Assembly (NCBI GenBank): GCA_035771175.1
Contig: CM069600.1
Span: 10,687,729 to 10,751,728 of the forward strand
Origin: Paratinospora sagittata
Lineage: Eukaryota; Streptophyta; Magnoliopsida; Ranunculales; Menispermaceae
Reading direction: 5' to 3'
DNA: 64,000 nt
Shown here: positions 23,701-34,700 of the stretch, in pieces
Position numbering within the stretch: the stretch's first letter is position 1
How the letters are laid out: every line of letters begins with the position of its first letter
The notes under the pieces: generated by a model
The model's database searches: none
Told to the model about the DNA's origin: nothing
What the model saw: the letters and a program-made list of their open reading frames with translations, nothing else
Program-made: the position numbers and the translations under genes

Positions 23701-26337
23701 ATTAAGGTTAAAATAAATTCTTTCCAAGATGGTGGAGACTACACAATCAACATTCATTGAACGGCAACTGATTTTGGGTGCGGTGCTAATTGCCAACGAG
23801 GCGTTGGAGGATTATAGGGCGCGAGGCCAGACTAGGGTCGTTTTTAAAGTGGGTTTTGCTAAAACATATGACACAGTAGAGAGGTGATTTTTGGAGTTCG
23901 CTATGCGAAAAAAGGGTTTTGGAGAGAGGTGGATCGGATGGATTCTAGGGTGCTTAAGTTCAGTTACTTATTCATTGATTATTTAATGGTAGACCAAGGG
24001 GCAAGTTTGTTGGTGAAAGAAGTGGCAGATGGTCTTGGAAGAATGATGTCAAAGGCGAGACAATGTTCTTTGTTGAAAGGTTTCTTGGTGGGAAATAATA
24101 AAGTGGAAGTCTCACACTTACAGTTTGCAGATGATACCCTTTTTTTTCCTAGAGGGGGTGGAAGATAATGTTCTCAGTGTCATTCAGCTTTTGCAGTGCT
24201 TCTGTGTGTGTTTTGGGTTGACAGTTACAATGGCTAAAAGCCAGATGTCAGGGATTAACATGGACTCTGGAATGCTACTTCGTTTGGAAAATAAAGTGGG
24301 TTGTGCAGTGGAAGTGTGGCCAATGAGTTAGGCTCCCCTTAGGGTGGAACCCTACTTCTGTTGACTTTTGGGAGCTAGTGCTCTCCAAAATATCTAAAAG
24401 GTTGGAGGGATGGAAGCGGTCATTTTTGTCCAAGGGTGGTCGGCTAGCAGTCATTCACTCTGTACTATCGGCCCTTCTGTCTTACTATCTATCCATGTTG
24501 AAGATACCTTGAGGAGTGGCCAGTCAAATTGAGAAGAAGTTTAAGGCATTCTTCTGGAGCAGGAGGGGATGTTATGGTGCTTCATATTTAATTAGTTGGA
24601 AGGTAGTACAAAGACTGGTGGATAATGGTGGCCTCGGAATTGGCAACATCTCTAAAAGAAATATCGCTTTTGTGTGCTAAATGGATATGGAGACTCCTAA
24701 GCAAACAGGATGCTTTGTGGGCCCGTGTTATTATTAGTAGGCATGGTAGGATTCATTGCGGTAATAGGGTTGGCAGGTCAAGAAGATCCACCTTTAGAAG
24801 TCCATGGAAATTTGTTTCATCTTGAACGATCGCACTTTCTGGTTTTGGAAGGATAGTTGGATAGGTGGATTTATCACGGGCTGAGACTTCCCCATTTGTT
24901 GTCTTCTACATAACCATTCTATAGCTTCCTTTTGCCTCACAGACTCAAGTAGTTCCCTTTCTTCCTCTCCTGTTATCCCCGCATGGAATTTTCACTTTCC
25001 TAGGGCTCTCACTTGAGAGAACTAAGTGAAATTGATACACTTCTTACTAGGTTGGATAATGTTAGACTTTCTACTGACATTGACAAACATATTTGGCTAC
25101 CTAATTCCTCTGGTCTTTTTACCTTCAAATCCATGTTTGACATACTCATTCAGTGTCTTTCATCCCCCATATTCCCCTTCTCTTCTTATATTTGGAATGT
25201 ACAAGTTTCTTCAAAAGTGAATGTTTTTGGGTGGCTCATGGCTCATAACAAGATTAATACTTATGATTTGTTGCAAAGACTGTGTCTTTCCATATGTTAT
25301 TCTCCACAATGTTGTCCATTTTGTTTTTAGGATGGTGAATGATCGGAGCACATTTTCTTTTCATGTCTTTTTGCTAGGAGGATATATTTGGAGTGCCGTG
25401 AAACTTGGACGATGCACTGTCATTTTCACATATGCCAAATCTATCGGAAATTGAGAAGGAAGTGGGTCAAATCGCATCATATGCTACACTATGGTCCATA
25501 TGGCTCGAACAAAATAATAGAGTATTCAATAACATGTCCAAAGACGGGGCTCAGGCGTGGGAAAAAATTAGATTCATGGCTAGCACTTGGGTTTTTGCTT
25601 CTTCCGTTATTAAGAATCTCATTGTCAGACTGGGTCCTAAGATGGTCTAATTGACTTTGTCATCTTTGATGCGTTGGTTTGTAGGCGTAGTTTAGGATAA
25701 ACTTTGGGTGTTTGACGGTGTAATGCTTGGTTGTGCTTAGCACCTCTGGTGCTCATCTCTATGTATATTGCCCCTTTAGCTAATTAATATAATATATTCT
25801 TATTTCTGCTCAAAAAAAAAAAAAGAATGCAAGGAAGCTGTTCAGCTACAACTGAGTCGTGATAATGGTATTGTTTCTTTTTGTTTTTTTATTTTCAGGA
25901 AAATGACTGTAGAAGAGAAAAGGAAACTTGGATCAGGCCTCAGCCAATTATCTCCTGAAGATCTCAACAAAGCGCTGGAGATTATTGCTGAAAGCAATTC
26001 AAACTTCCAACCTACTGCTGAAGAAGTTGACATTGACATGGACGCTCAGGTATATATTTAATCTGCCAAACCAAAAACAATTCTCTAGTAATTCACACTG
26101 GTTATCTCTTGTTCATTATTGAAATTTATCCGACTCACAAACAAGTGTCTCTGAATGCAGAGCGAATGGACGTTGTGGAAGTTGAAATTCTTTGTAAAGG
26201 AAGCACTGGAAGCTAATAAGGGAAAGGGTTCTGCGACAAAGACAAAGGTTGGCATTGAGAACTCGAAGCGAAAGAGAGAAATTTGTGAAGCCCTTGCCAA
26301 GACTGCCAAAAAAAGAAGCAAAAAGCTCCCTTCTTGA
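17456..26337 (+). CDS. Bromodomain-NET transcription factor, GTE1/GTE6-like
   Basis: Chromatin reader of the plant BET-like GTE family; it binds acetylated histone tails in the nucleus. Coding exons: 17456-17611, 18320-18571, 18940-19017, 21516-21740, 21867-21965, 23060-23118, 25899-26049 and 26161-26337 (398 aa). Residues 53-120 are a charged Glu/Lys coiled-coil-like stretch. The bromodomain covers about 118-232, with the WPF shelf at 144-146 and the acetyl-lysine-binding Asn at about 206 (MIYN). A Glu/Ala-rich helix follows at 238-270. The NET domain spans about 292-360 (starting MTVEEKRKLG). The C-terminus is basic, NLS-like (KRKRE...KKRSKK). All introns are GT-AG if exon 2 uses the donor at 18572. 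The family-typical junction after FRQ (18535) reads GA instead of GT, so this model adds 12 residues (EIANSWTSFDYY) in the first bromodomain helix; without them the protein would be 386 aa. Introns carry a SINE (19151) and an L1 (23681). GTE1 versus GTE6 identity is not settled. Confidence 0.85.
17687..17742. repeat. Compound microsatellite (CT)n(AT)n
   Basis: About 11 CT units followed by about 17 AT units, then GTAT repeats, in the GTE intron starting at 17612. Length polymorphism is likely. Confidence 0.9.
19151..19345 (+). mobile_element. tRNA-derived SINE in a GTE intron
   Basis: Contains a pol III A-box-like TGGCTCATTGGG (about 19164) and, about 50 bp on, a B-box-like GAGTTCGATTC (about 19218), followed by a body rich in CCC/GGG and an A-rich end (AAACCAAAAATAAG). 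This is the order of a tRNA-derived SINE. No clear target duplication was seen. It lies in the intron 19018-21515. Confidence 0.55.
23681..25824 (+). mobile_element. 5'-truncated L1 LINE in GTE intron
   Basis: Begins inside the reverse transcriptase (frame reads ISKVLSLRLK, then QSTFIER, LIANEALEDYR, a KTYDTV active-region block and LQFADDTLFF near 24120-24150, the FADD box). It continues through the RT C-terminal and zf-RVT-like region and ends in an A-tract (25812-25824). Flanked by GAATGTAAG (23672-23680) and GAATGCAAG (25825-25833), a 9-bp target duplication with one mismatch. Frameshifts and stops abound. It inserted in the sense direction into the intron 23119-25898 and makes up most of that intron. 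Confidence 0.85.
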
Positions 26338-28023
26338 TTTCTCAAACTTGTAGTGTCTCTAATTCACATATCCTTACAGTTCTACTTGCTAGGAAGTTTT
26401 CACTGATATTTAGCCAAGTATATAGCATTTTTTTTGTTTTGTTTTTGTTTTTGGGGTACTCTTTTTCTCCTTTTGAATGAAGTTCTGCTGTTTATATGTA
26501 ATGGAAAAGTAGTTTGTTCAACAGTGCTTTTTGCCTCTTAAGTCATTTTCCTTCCCATTCTTAGGTTTCCACTATTTCTATCACCTCAAAGTATTGCTGT
26601 AATATGCATAAATATATACACTTAACCTGTAAATGTTTTTTTTCTAACTGCACGGAGTTTGGTCTGATATTCACAAGTTGCTATATATATATATATATAC
26701 ACACAAAATATATGTATTAATAAAATTTTTTGCAACCATTGGATGAGGTACTTGAATAATAAGAATTTTTGCAAAAATGTGAAATACTTGGACTTGAGCT
26801 CCTCTCAGAGGTTCGTCTCGTTGTCGGATCGCCTTAAATTAAGCATTAACATGTAATTTGAGGTGATTTGATAATTTTTAAGGGAAATATCAACAACGTG
26901 TGTTTTTAACGTATGTTCTTTTTAAAGCAAAAATAAGATAAAAAAAAATTAAAAAAAGCGAAAATATATGGGAAGTTCATCTACATATTGACAATAATAC
27001 ACATTAAGCTCAATCTGATGTTGCAATTTTATGGATTTATAGGCAAGTCTGGTGAGATGGGATGAAGGAATATGAAATACAACAGTTATAGGGGTTGAAT
27101 CAGAAGGGAGCTAGTTTGTCATCTCAGACAACAATTAATAGCACAAGAGCAAGGTGAAAAACAAGATAATATGCTTAAATAAATAATATTAATAATTATT
27201 TATTTAATAGTAAAAGCTTTTGTGTTCTTGGTAGTTTCTATCTGACCCTATTTTTTATAATTTTGGTTTTTATTTTTTTATTTTTTATTTTATTTTTTGG
27301 TGTTGTGGGTATTTGTCATTATATTTGTGTTTGAGAAGTATTTATCAATGGAAAGATTGACAAAACTTGGCAACATGGTTCTGTTGTTACCACCATAAAA
27401 TAACTAACATTTGAGGAGTTAATGATTTTAAGTTAATCTTAAAATGTTCATTGCAAAGAAAGGAAAGGAGGAGAGATAATAGGATGTTTGATACAAGAAA
27501 AAGGAAGATTTTTTTATCTTGATACATATCAACTAAGTATATATATATATATTATTTTATTAGTGAGAATATCTTATGAAAGGCAATTGAGCTTAATACA
27601 ATTAGTTAAGATTGCTCTATACTTGCTAGCAGAGGTGGTATACTGGTATGAGCACTCATTGTCCCTTTGATTTAAGAAAAAATGGTTAAGCAGAAAGGTT
27701 GACCCTATACCCAGACAGGACGCTTGTGAGATGCTTACCTCACTAAAGGCTACTGACATGACTTAAATTATAGTCTTCAATAGAGCGTTGCAATCATAAA
27801 ACCAATTGAGCTTCCTTTTGGGGGTGCAGTTGATAACTATGTCATTCTCAATCTTTTGACGATTGGTTCTTGCAAGATCTAAATGTTCATGTTACATTTT
27901 AACCACTAAATTATGGTGAAGAAAAAAAAACTTTAAAGAACTAAAAAATATTGAATTGATTAAAGGAAACAAATAAATGGGATCAAATATTTTGAAGATG
28001 TAAAATTGGAACGAAGATATATG

Positions 28024-28073
<50 letters not shown>

Positions 28074-29010
28074 TCACATATTCTAACATAAAAAATACTT
28101 TTTCATTAGAACATAGACATAATTATAATTTTGAATTTTTCTTTTTTGAGTGCTGACACAAGATGAGCACTAGGGCTAGTACAACGACGAAAGACATAAA
28201 GACAGATAAAAACCATATGAACCAACTATCACGGTCTTGTTCTCACTTTTATTAGGAGAAGAAAAACTCACTTATTTACAAGGGGATAGTATCGAACTTT
28301 GAACTTCAAATAAAAGAGTTTGAATGCACGTCAATAGAACTAGCCAACGTTTGCGAATCTTTTGTTAATGTTGCACTTTACGAAATTAACCATAGTTTTT
28401 TATTTTTTATTTTTTAAATTACTATAATTTTTTTTTAAAGGCTTGATCTTGCACTCACGTGAATTATGATACCTTGTTTAAGTAAAGAATAAAAAAAATG
28501 AAAAGAAAATGCTAAATCAGGGTTGCTTCCTAGAGGGCTTAGTTTTTATTTTTTATTTTTCTTAGTTGCTTTAACTTCAGCCACTTAATTTCTATATATT
28601 CCTTTTTTATTTTTCATCAAACAAAAGGCATATTCTTCAAATCCTAGCTATTCTTAGCATAATATTAAAAAGTATGCTTGAATATTACTCAACAAGAATA
28701 AAAAGTATGCTTTGCATATTTGCCCATAGATCAAATTGGATAGAGTGTAATGTTGAATACAAAATAAAGTATGATCCTTTTTTTGATTTTTGATAATTTA
28801 GGAAAGAATCACAGCCTTCCCCTTCTTTCTCACAAACCAACTTGAATCCAAATGAGATGTAGATGTAACTCAATTCATCTGAGATTCAACTAAAATGGGA
28901 ACATGAATCAATGTATAATTCCAAAAAGAAAATAGGATATGTTGTTGCATGTCATGCTCATTTTCATACTGATGTTAGTTACTTAGGCAAACTTTACCTC
29001 CTATAACTAT
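26338..29010 (+). other. GTE 3' UTR and AT-rich intergenic region
   Basis: Directly after the GTE stop come T-rich and ATG/AT-rich sequences suited to plant poly(A) signalling, up to about 26640. Beyond this I see no gene. There are (AT)n runs at 26682-26699 and 28027-28079, and a weakly SINE-like patch at 27605-27760 (GAGGTGGTATACTGG, ending AAGGCTACTGACATGAC). Confidence 0.5.
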
Positions 29011-29019
29011 TTGGATTCT

Positions 29020-30690
29020 CAATGCTTTTGAATTAGAATGTGAAAGAAAAGCCTCTATATTCCCTATTTCGTGTTATATCTACAGTTTCTATATTTGAAT
29101 ACGGTACTAATTCTCTGTTATGTTGATCCTGAATTCTAAACAGGGGAGGTTCTTAGTACTAATTTAATTCCATTACTCGGATTAAGGTTCCTAAGACTCC
29201 GTTGCGTTAAAATCAAACTATGAATAAAACAAACAATAAATTTGTGTTTGTTTATATTTCCAACTAGACAAGTTGAAAATGTAATCTAATTCAAATCTAA
29301 TTAATTTTTATTTTTATTTTTTTAGTTTAGTACTTTGAGAAAGAATTGAATCTTTTAAAACTTCTACATCTAAATAGATAAATAGAAGTACTGACCTCCA
29401 CCCATCCATATAGACAAATGAGAGTATCAAGTACTATGCTATGTACTGATTGAGCCAATGACCATTCATGATTTCATATTAAATCAAATCCATACTTGAC
29501 TGGTTCCAAACTAGAGGAATGTTATGGTAAAACTTCGTTCAAAACGATGTGGTATGAAGCAACGTGCGACTTAAAAGGACATGATCGACTGTGAATTTTT
29601 ACATCCACCATTCTTTTATGAAGGTGCTCTTGATTCACATAGTTTGTTCTGTTCTACTCGAACCCCTATTTTGTTGTGTTTAAGTAAATAGTACATGATG
29701 GAGCTCGGAGTGAAAAGGATTGGATTGATTCATTTCACATAAGCAAGGATCTAGGGTTAGCGTCAATCAATAAGTTAGAACAACTTCGTAAATATATTGC
29801 CAATGTATATCGAAATAGAAATCGAAAGGATCTAATTCGAACAAAAGTGTCAAATCCAAAACAAAAGGAAATCATGTTTAGAATTGGTAAACTATTTCGA
29901 TCAAAAGTGGATTACATGAGAATCAATTATTCGTAAAATTCTTTCATACAAAGAAATTACAAAAGGTATGTTACTGCCATTTTGCCATTTTGAAACGATT
30001 AAGGATGACCGAAGTAATGTCTAAACCCAATGATCCAAAACAAGAAAAAACCATTTTCAATTGTCTCAACAATTGGATCAGGGTAAAGAATAAAAAAAAA
30101 ATATTCAGAATGAGACAAAAAGGGGAGTTCGAGATAGCTCAATAAATGAAATGCCTAGTCCTAAGGATTTTTCTTTGAACTCTGAAAATTATCCAACTTG
30201 AGTTAGAAGTACAAATGATTTTTCTTTTTTTTTTTCGTGAATGGTGAGGAAGAAGAAAAAATGAATCAAACAAATCATAATCTAACTGATTGGATGATGT
30301 TGATGTTATAGATCTATTGGCTACTATATACATAATTTGAACCATTCTTTCTCGAGCCATATGAGGAGAAAACCTCCTATACATTTCTAGGGGGACAATG
30401 CTCATCTACATCTATCCCAATGGACTATCTATTGAATCGTTGCAATTGATGTTCGACCCCAAAGAGAAAGAAGAGATCTTCGAAAAGTGGGTTTTTAAGA
30501 TCCAATAAAAAATCAAACTTATTCAAATGTTCCCAATATTCTATATTTCCTTGAAAAAGGTGCCCAACCTACAAGAACTGTTCATGATATTTCAAAGAAG
30601 GCAGATGTTTTTCAAGAACCTCGCATTAATCAAATGAAATTCAAGTCAATGACTAAAAAAATATGAATAAAGGGGGGTGCCCTTTATGAT
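29020..30690 (+). other. Plastid-derived segment (NUPT), approximate limits
   Basis: The core is the rps16 copy. The sequence upstream of its ATG (CCAAACTAGAGGAATG-type leader, and an ATTACTCGGATTAAGGTTCC block near 29175) looks like the plastid trnQ-rps16 spacer. The downstream part is the rps16 3' flank. The borders are judged by eye and may be off by hundreds of bases. Confidence 0.45.
29524..30666 (+). pseudogene. rps16: Nuclear copy of plastid rps16 (NUPT)
   Basis: Plastid small-subunit ribosomal protein S16 gene sitting in nuclear DNA. Exon 1 (29524-29563, 40 nt) reads MVKLRSKRCGMKQ. The group II intron starts GTGCGACTT at 29564. Exon 2 begins about 30421 and reads IVAIDVRPQRERRDLRKVGF, then a stop, then [26 protein letters not shown] and a tail ending KSMTKKI and TGA at 30664-30666. 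The intron (about 857 nt) is still present, so DNA rather than a processed transcript was transferred. In-frame stops (before IVAIDV and after KVGF) and substitutions show it is not functional. Plastid-like flanking sequence seems to extend from about 29020 to about 30690. Confidence 0.85.
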
Positions 30691-30747
30691 AGCTTTGTAT
30701 AATTTTACCTTTAATTCGTTTTCTCCATTTTTTTGGCTCCATTTAGA

Positions 30748-30961
30748 CTTTTTTTTTTGTTTGATCACCAGGATTCTGGCATTCAGTGATGTCCTCTTCT
30801 CCTTTAAGGCAAGACTAGTCCACCGGACTCAGGATATGACAGAGGCTAGGGTGTCCCTCCCACTCACGATTTTGTCAAGGGAAGGGCTTAAACTCGGAAC
30901 TAAGTCCCTCAACCCCCTTGGGTTCAGCCTTCGGACCACTGAACCAACCAATGGTTGGTCT
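30748..30961 (-). mobile_element. tRNA-derived SINE, minus strand
   Basis: On the minus strand it begins near ACCAACCATTGGTTGG, has an A-box-like TGGTTCAGTGG and a degenerate B-box near GAGTTTAAGCCC, and ends in an A-rich tail (T-run at 30749-30758 on the plus strand). ATTTAGA occurs on both sides (30741-30747 and 30962-30968), a plausible 7-bp target duplication. It lies at the downstream end of the plastid-derived segment. Confidence 0.6.
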
Positions 30962-30969
30962 ATTTAGAA

Positions 30970-31749
30970 TTATTTACTATTAATTTGGTCCCATATGATT
31001 TCATAAGATTAGAAGTATATAAGAATATGAAATAATGAAATAGGTAATCATAGGATTCATATTATATAATATGAAATATGAAATCCTATATATAATGGCT
31101 ATAACCCAACTCGTGTATGTTTCAAAGAATGATTTTATAATCCGGTTGCATATTATATAAGATGTGAATGGTTGGTTTACATTAGGGAAGAAACACATGT
31201 ATATGTGATATTAGATATTTACTAGTTCTATATGAACTAATGATTAGAATAATTGTTGGAAACAAATGATGAATGTATGCAAGCATTCTAATTATTTTGA
31301 TTATATTAGAAACAACACTTTAGTATTGGTATTCTTGTCATAACATATCCACACATGAAGAAACAAAGCAAGACAAGAAACTTCATTTATATATTGAACA
31401 CCATATATAGCATGAATAATAATGCTTCAAAAATAGTTTTACATGATCAAACTATCCTTTATCTCCTATATACTGACACTTGAATAACTAACTATTTCAC
31501 CTCTCTTATACTCTCATCAAAACATTTTTAAGGAAACTTCATTATACCAGACCCAAGAGTTCATGTTTTCCAACTTCTGTTTATTATTTAGTATATAAAG
31601 TGTAAGTCCACATTCCTCTACTATACTTTAACCAAAATCTATGTTACATAGTGACAGTTATACATACCCGAATCGGGTTGCTTGAGAGACCCAAGTTAGG
31701 ATGTTAGCCAGATCGAACTATGTATAACATAGATTGAGATAAAGCTAGC
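30970..31749. other. 3' flank of the polyamine oxidase gene
   Basis: AT-rich sequence with no gene recognised. The part next to 31749 would hold the 3' UTR of the minus-strand PAO gene. Several TAT/ATATA-rich stretches could serve as poly(A) signals. Confidence 0.4.
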
Positions 31750-34700
31750 TTACAGGCGGGAGATCAGAAGCGGGACAGACACAGATGCTAACTCCTCGCC
31801 CATGACCGGGTGGAACAGATCGAGCTCCCCATATCTTTCGAGAACCCGCATTCTGCAGTCTTCGGCAGCCATCAATCCGGTAGAATAAGCACCATGAACG
31901 GTCCCTGGATAGCTCGCACTTGTTGCTTCTCCGGCAAAGAAGATATTGTCCACAGGGATCCTTAGCCTCTCATACAGATCATGGGGTTTACCTACTGCAT
32001 CGTAGCTATAAGATCCCAGTGAGTTCATATCTGAGCCCCAGTGAGAAACAAGATACTGAATCTGCAACATGTTAAAGAAGGAAGGCATAAAAGGGGGTTA
32101 GAGAATTGGGCATTCGTTAATTTACATAGTTATGGCGATCTAAAGTCATAATCAGGGTCTAGAACTTCGTTTCAGGGCCTTTTTTTTAAGGATGATATGC
32201 TTAACTAATTTTAGAGACATACGGCGTAAGATTCAGATTAGAAGGGTGCATTTAAATCCTTATTAATCACTACCCACATTCTCTAAATAAGAAACTCAGG
32301 CCAACTCATGTGTTACCTACCTGTATTGTGTATGTCCATACATGCCTCGGTACAACAGGTGCCACCCTGTCACCTCAGTCACAAATCAAACAATTATATG
32401 ACCCAAACTATCTAATCATTCTTTAAAGGCAGTTAACAATATTTTGCAAATGAATCACAATGATCTCATAGAGACAGTTAACCCGTTTGGTATACAATTT
32501 AAAAACAGTTCAAATTTAAGAATCCTAGAAAACTTGTTTGTTTGAACTGTTTTCAGAAAATTCAAAAACTGTTACTTTGAAATTTATGAAAGAAACAAGA
32601 ATACTATAAAAAGTTGTTTTCATTTTATTTATTTATTTTTCTAAAAATGAACTCTAAAATCAAGTTTTTAAAAGCTTATTTTAAAAACAGCTTTAAAATC
32701 AGATGCCAAACGGGTATTATCATTGGCCAGTTCTCCGCCTTGGTGTCAGAAGCAAAGGCTAAATAGAAGATACAACATATGTACTTGGTGTCAAAAGCAA
32801 AGGTTGGTGAAGACATGGCCATCCTCTTGTTTAACAGAACATGGAAGGTTGATACTTACAGGTTCGGAGGCCTCAGGTAGAATTGTTTTTAGTTGGAGAA
32901 AAGCAAAATTTGCTGCCACTTCATCAGACATTTTCTGAATATCAACAGCTAAACGCCCAGCAGGCATGTAAACAAGTACTGGGTGGCCTGTTGCTTTGTG
33001 AAGGTTTAAGAAGTAGCTACAACCATAAGAAGTAGAAGCAACCACTCCCAAGAACTCCACATTTGGCCAGAAAACCTTGTCAAAGTGCAAAGCTACCTTG
33101 TTCTCGATTCCAATTCCAAGGTCTGCAATAGCTTGTTCTTTCCACTCAGGTAGCCTAGGCTCAAAGCTTATATGTTTGGCTTTGAGAATGCCTAGAGGTA
33201 CAGCAATTACAGCTGCATCAGCTACAAATGTTCGGCCATCCTCAACAGTGACTTTCACCCCATTATAACGTCTTGCTATTTTTGTAACCCTGAAGAATAA
33301 GACAAGAATAAACAAATGCTAACTAAAGAGAGAAGGAGATAAATTGTAACAATTAAATATGCCTGTAGATTGGATTGATCGACTAATACCTGTGACCCAG
33401 CCGAATATCAAGACCTTTGGCAAGAGTGTTTATCACTGGAAGATAACCCCGGACCATAAGACCATGACCACCAGAAAGAAGCTCTTCCTGTTCTCCATAT
33501 AAAATGGAAGTTAATTTTAAAACAAGTTTTGTATACTAACTAAATCACATAGACAGGAAGGACCTCACATAGCATACAAGGAATCAATTACTAGCTTTCA
33601 AAGATATATTACAAATAGAAAACAGGACAAAGTTATGCAACTGTTTAAGTAAGAAAAAGATGCAACAAAGTGATATGAAAAAGGCATCTTGAATGTGATG
33701 ATTGCCTCTGCCTCAACAAATTTAACAGAACAGTTTTTTGCACCTTCAAGACCTCAAAAGATACCGTTCTTTAATTTTTTTGGCAACAAAACCTATATTT
33801 TCCTATTGCCACTATAGGTGTGTATAAACTTGCAGCCACCTATATTCCTTCTCTTCCCATCCCCTTTCCAACAGAAAATAAAAGGCAAAAAAAAAACCCA
33901 ATACATGATTAAGCACGTCATATGTAGTTACATAGCAAATATTTACTCGCCAAAATCTGATTATGACTTATTAAATGGTAAAACAAATAAAAATTCATAA
34001 TTTTAGGGACAACCCCTAAAGGACCCAATTAATTTAACTTTTTTTTACACTGACTCGTGAAGGACTTGAACCCACAAATATACTAGGTGTCAACATCCCA
34101 AAGTGTTAATACATAGTCTTGAGTTGCAATTTTCAGTCAATTATTTCACTAACTAGGTGATAGTTTGACATATATGAACATACTTAATGTTCCAGATAAA
34201 GAAGAAAGTGCACCACACATGCTATATCAAAGTTCCAAATAGAACAAGGAACATTAGAACAAGTACAGAAAACTTGCCTTATCCCAGCATTTGAGTGAGA
34301 TAGTATCTGCATCAGCAGCAAACCAACCTTCCATTCGGCACAAGTACCACTGCAGTACCTTATGAGCAAGCCCTTCTTGCCTGCAACCAAGCTCAATTTT
34401 TCTAAACCAAACATAGTAGGAAAAGAAGAAGGGGAAAATAATAACTCCTATTGTAGACTGAGGAAAAAAAAAACGGGAACATTAACAAAACCTTAATTCA
34501 GGCTGCCTGTCCAAAACAATTGCAAAGGCCTGGCATATTGACATGTCTTCACTACATTCTTGTCTAACTTTATCCGTCTGTAATCACCAAAAGCACAAAT
34601 ACATTTAACATCCTCATAAAAGGAAAAGATGAATACCCAAGGAACCCGATGCACTCACAAAAGAATAAGAATCAATTGTGAAAAGTGGCAGGTGCTTCTC

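Noticed and set aside
29524..30666. Functional nuclear rps16
   Set aside because: It keeps the plastid group II intron and has in-frame stops, with no transit peptide upstream.
33077..33268. Plus-strand ORF antisense to PAO exon 9 (similar one at 40445-40636)
   Set aside because: It mirrors strongly conserved PAO coding sequence in both copies, so it is open by codon composition only.
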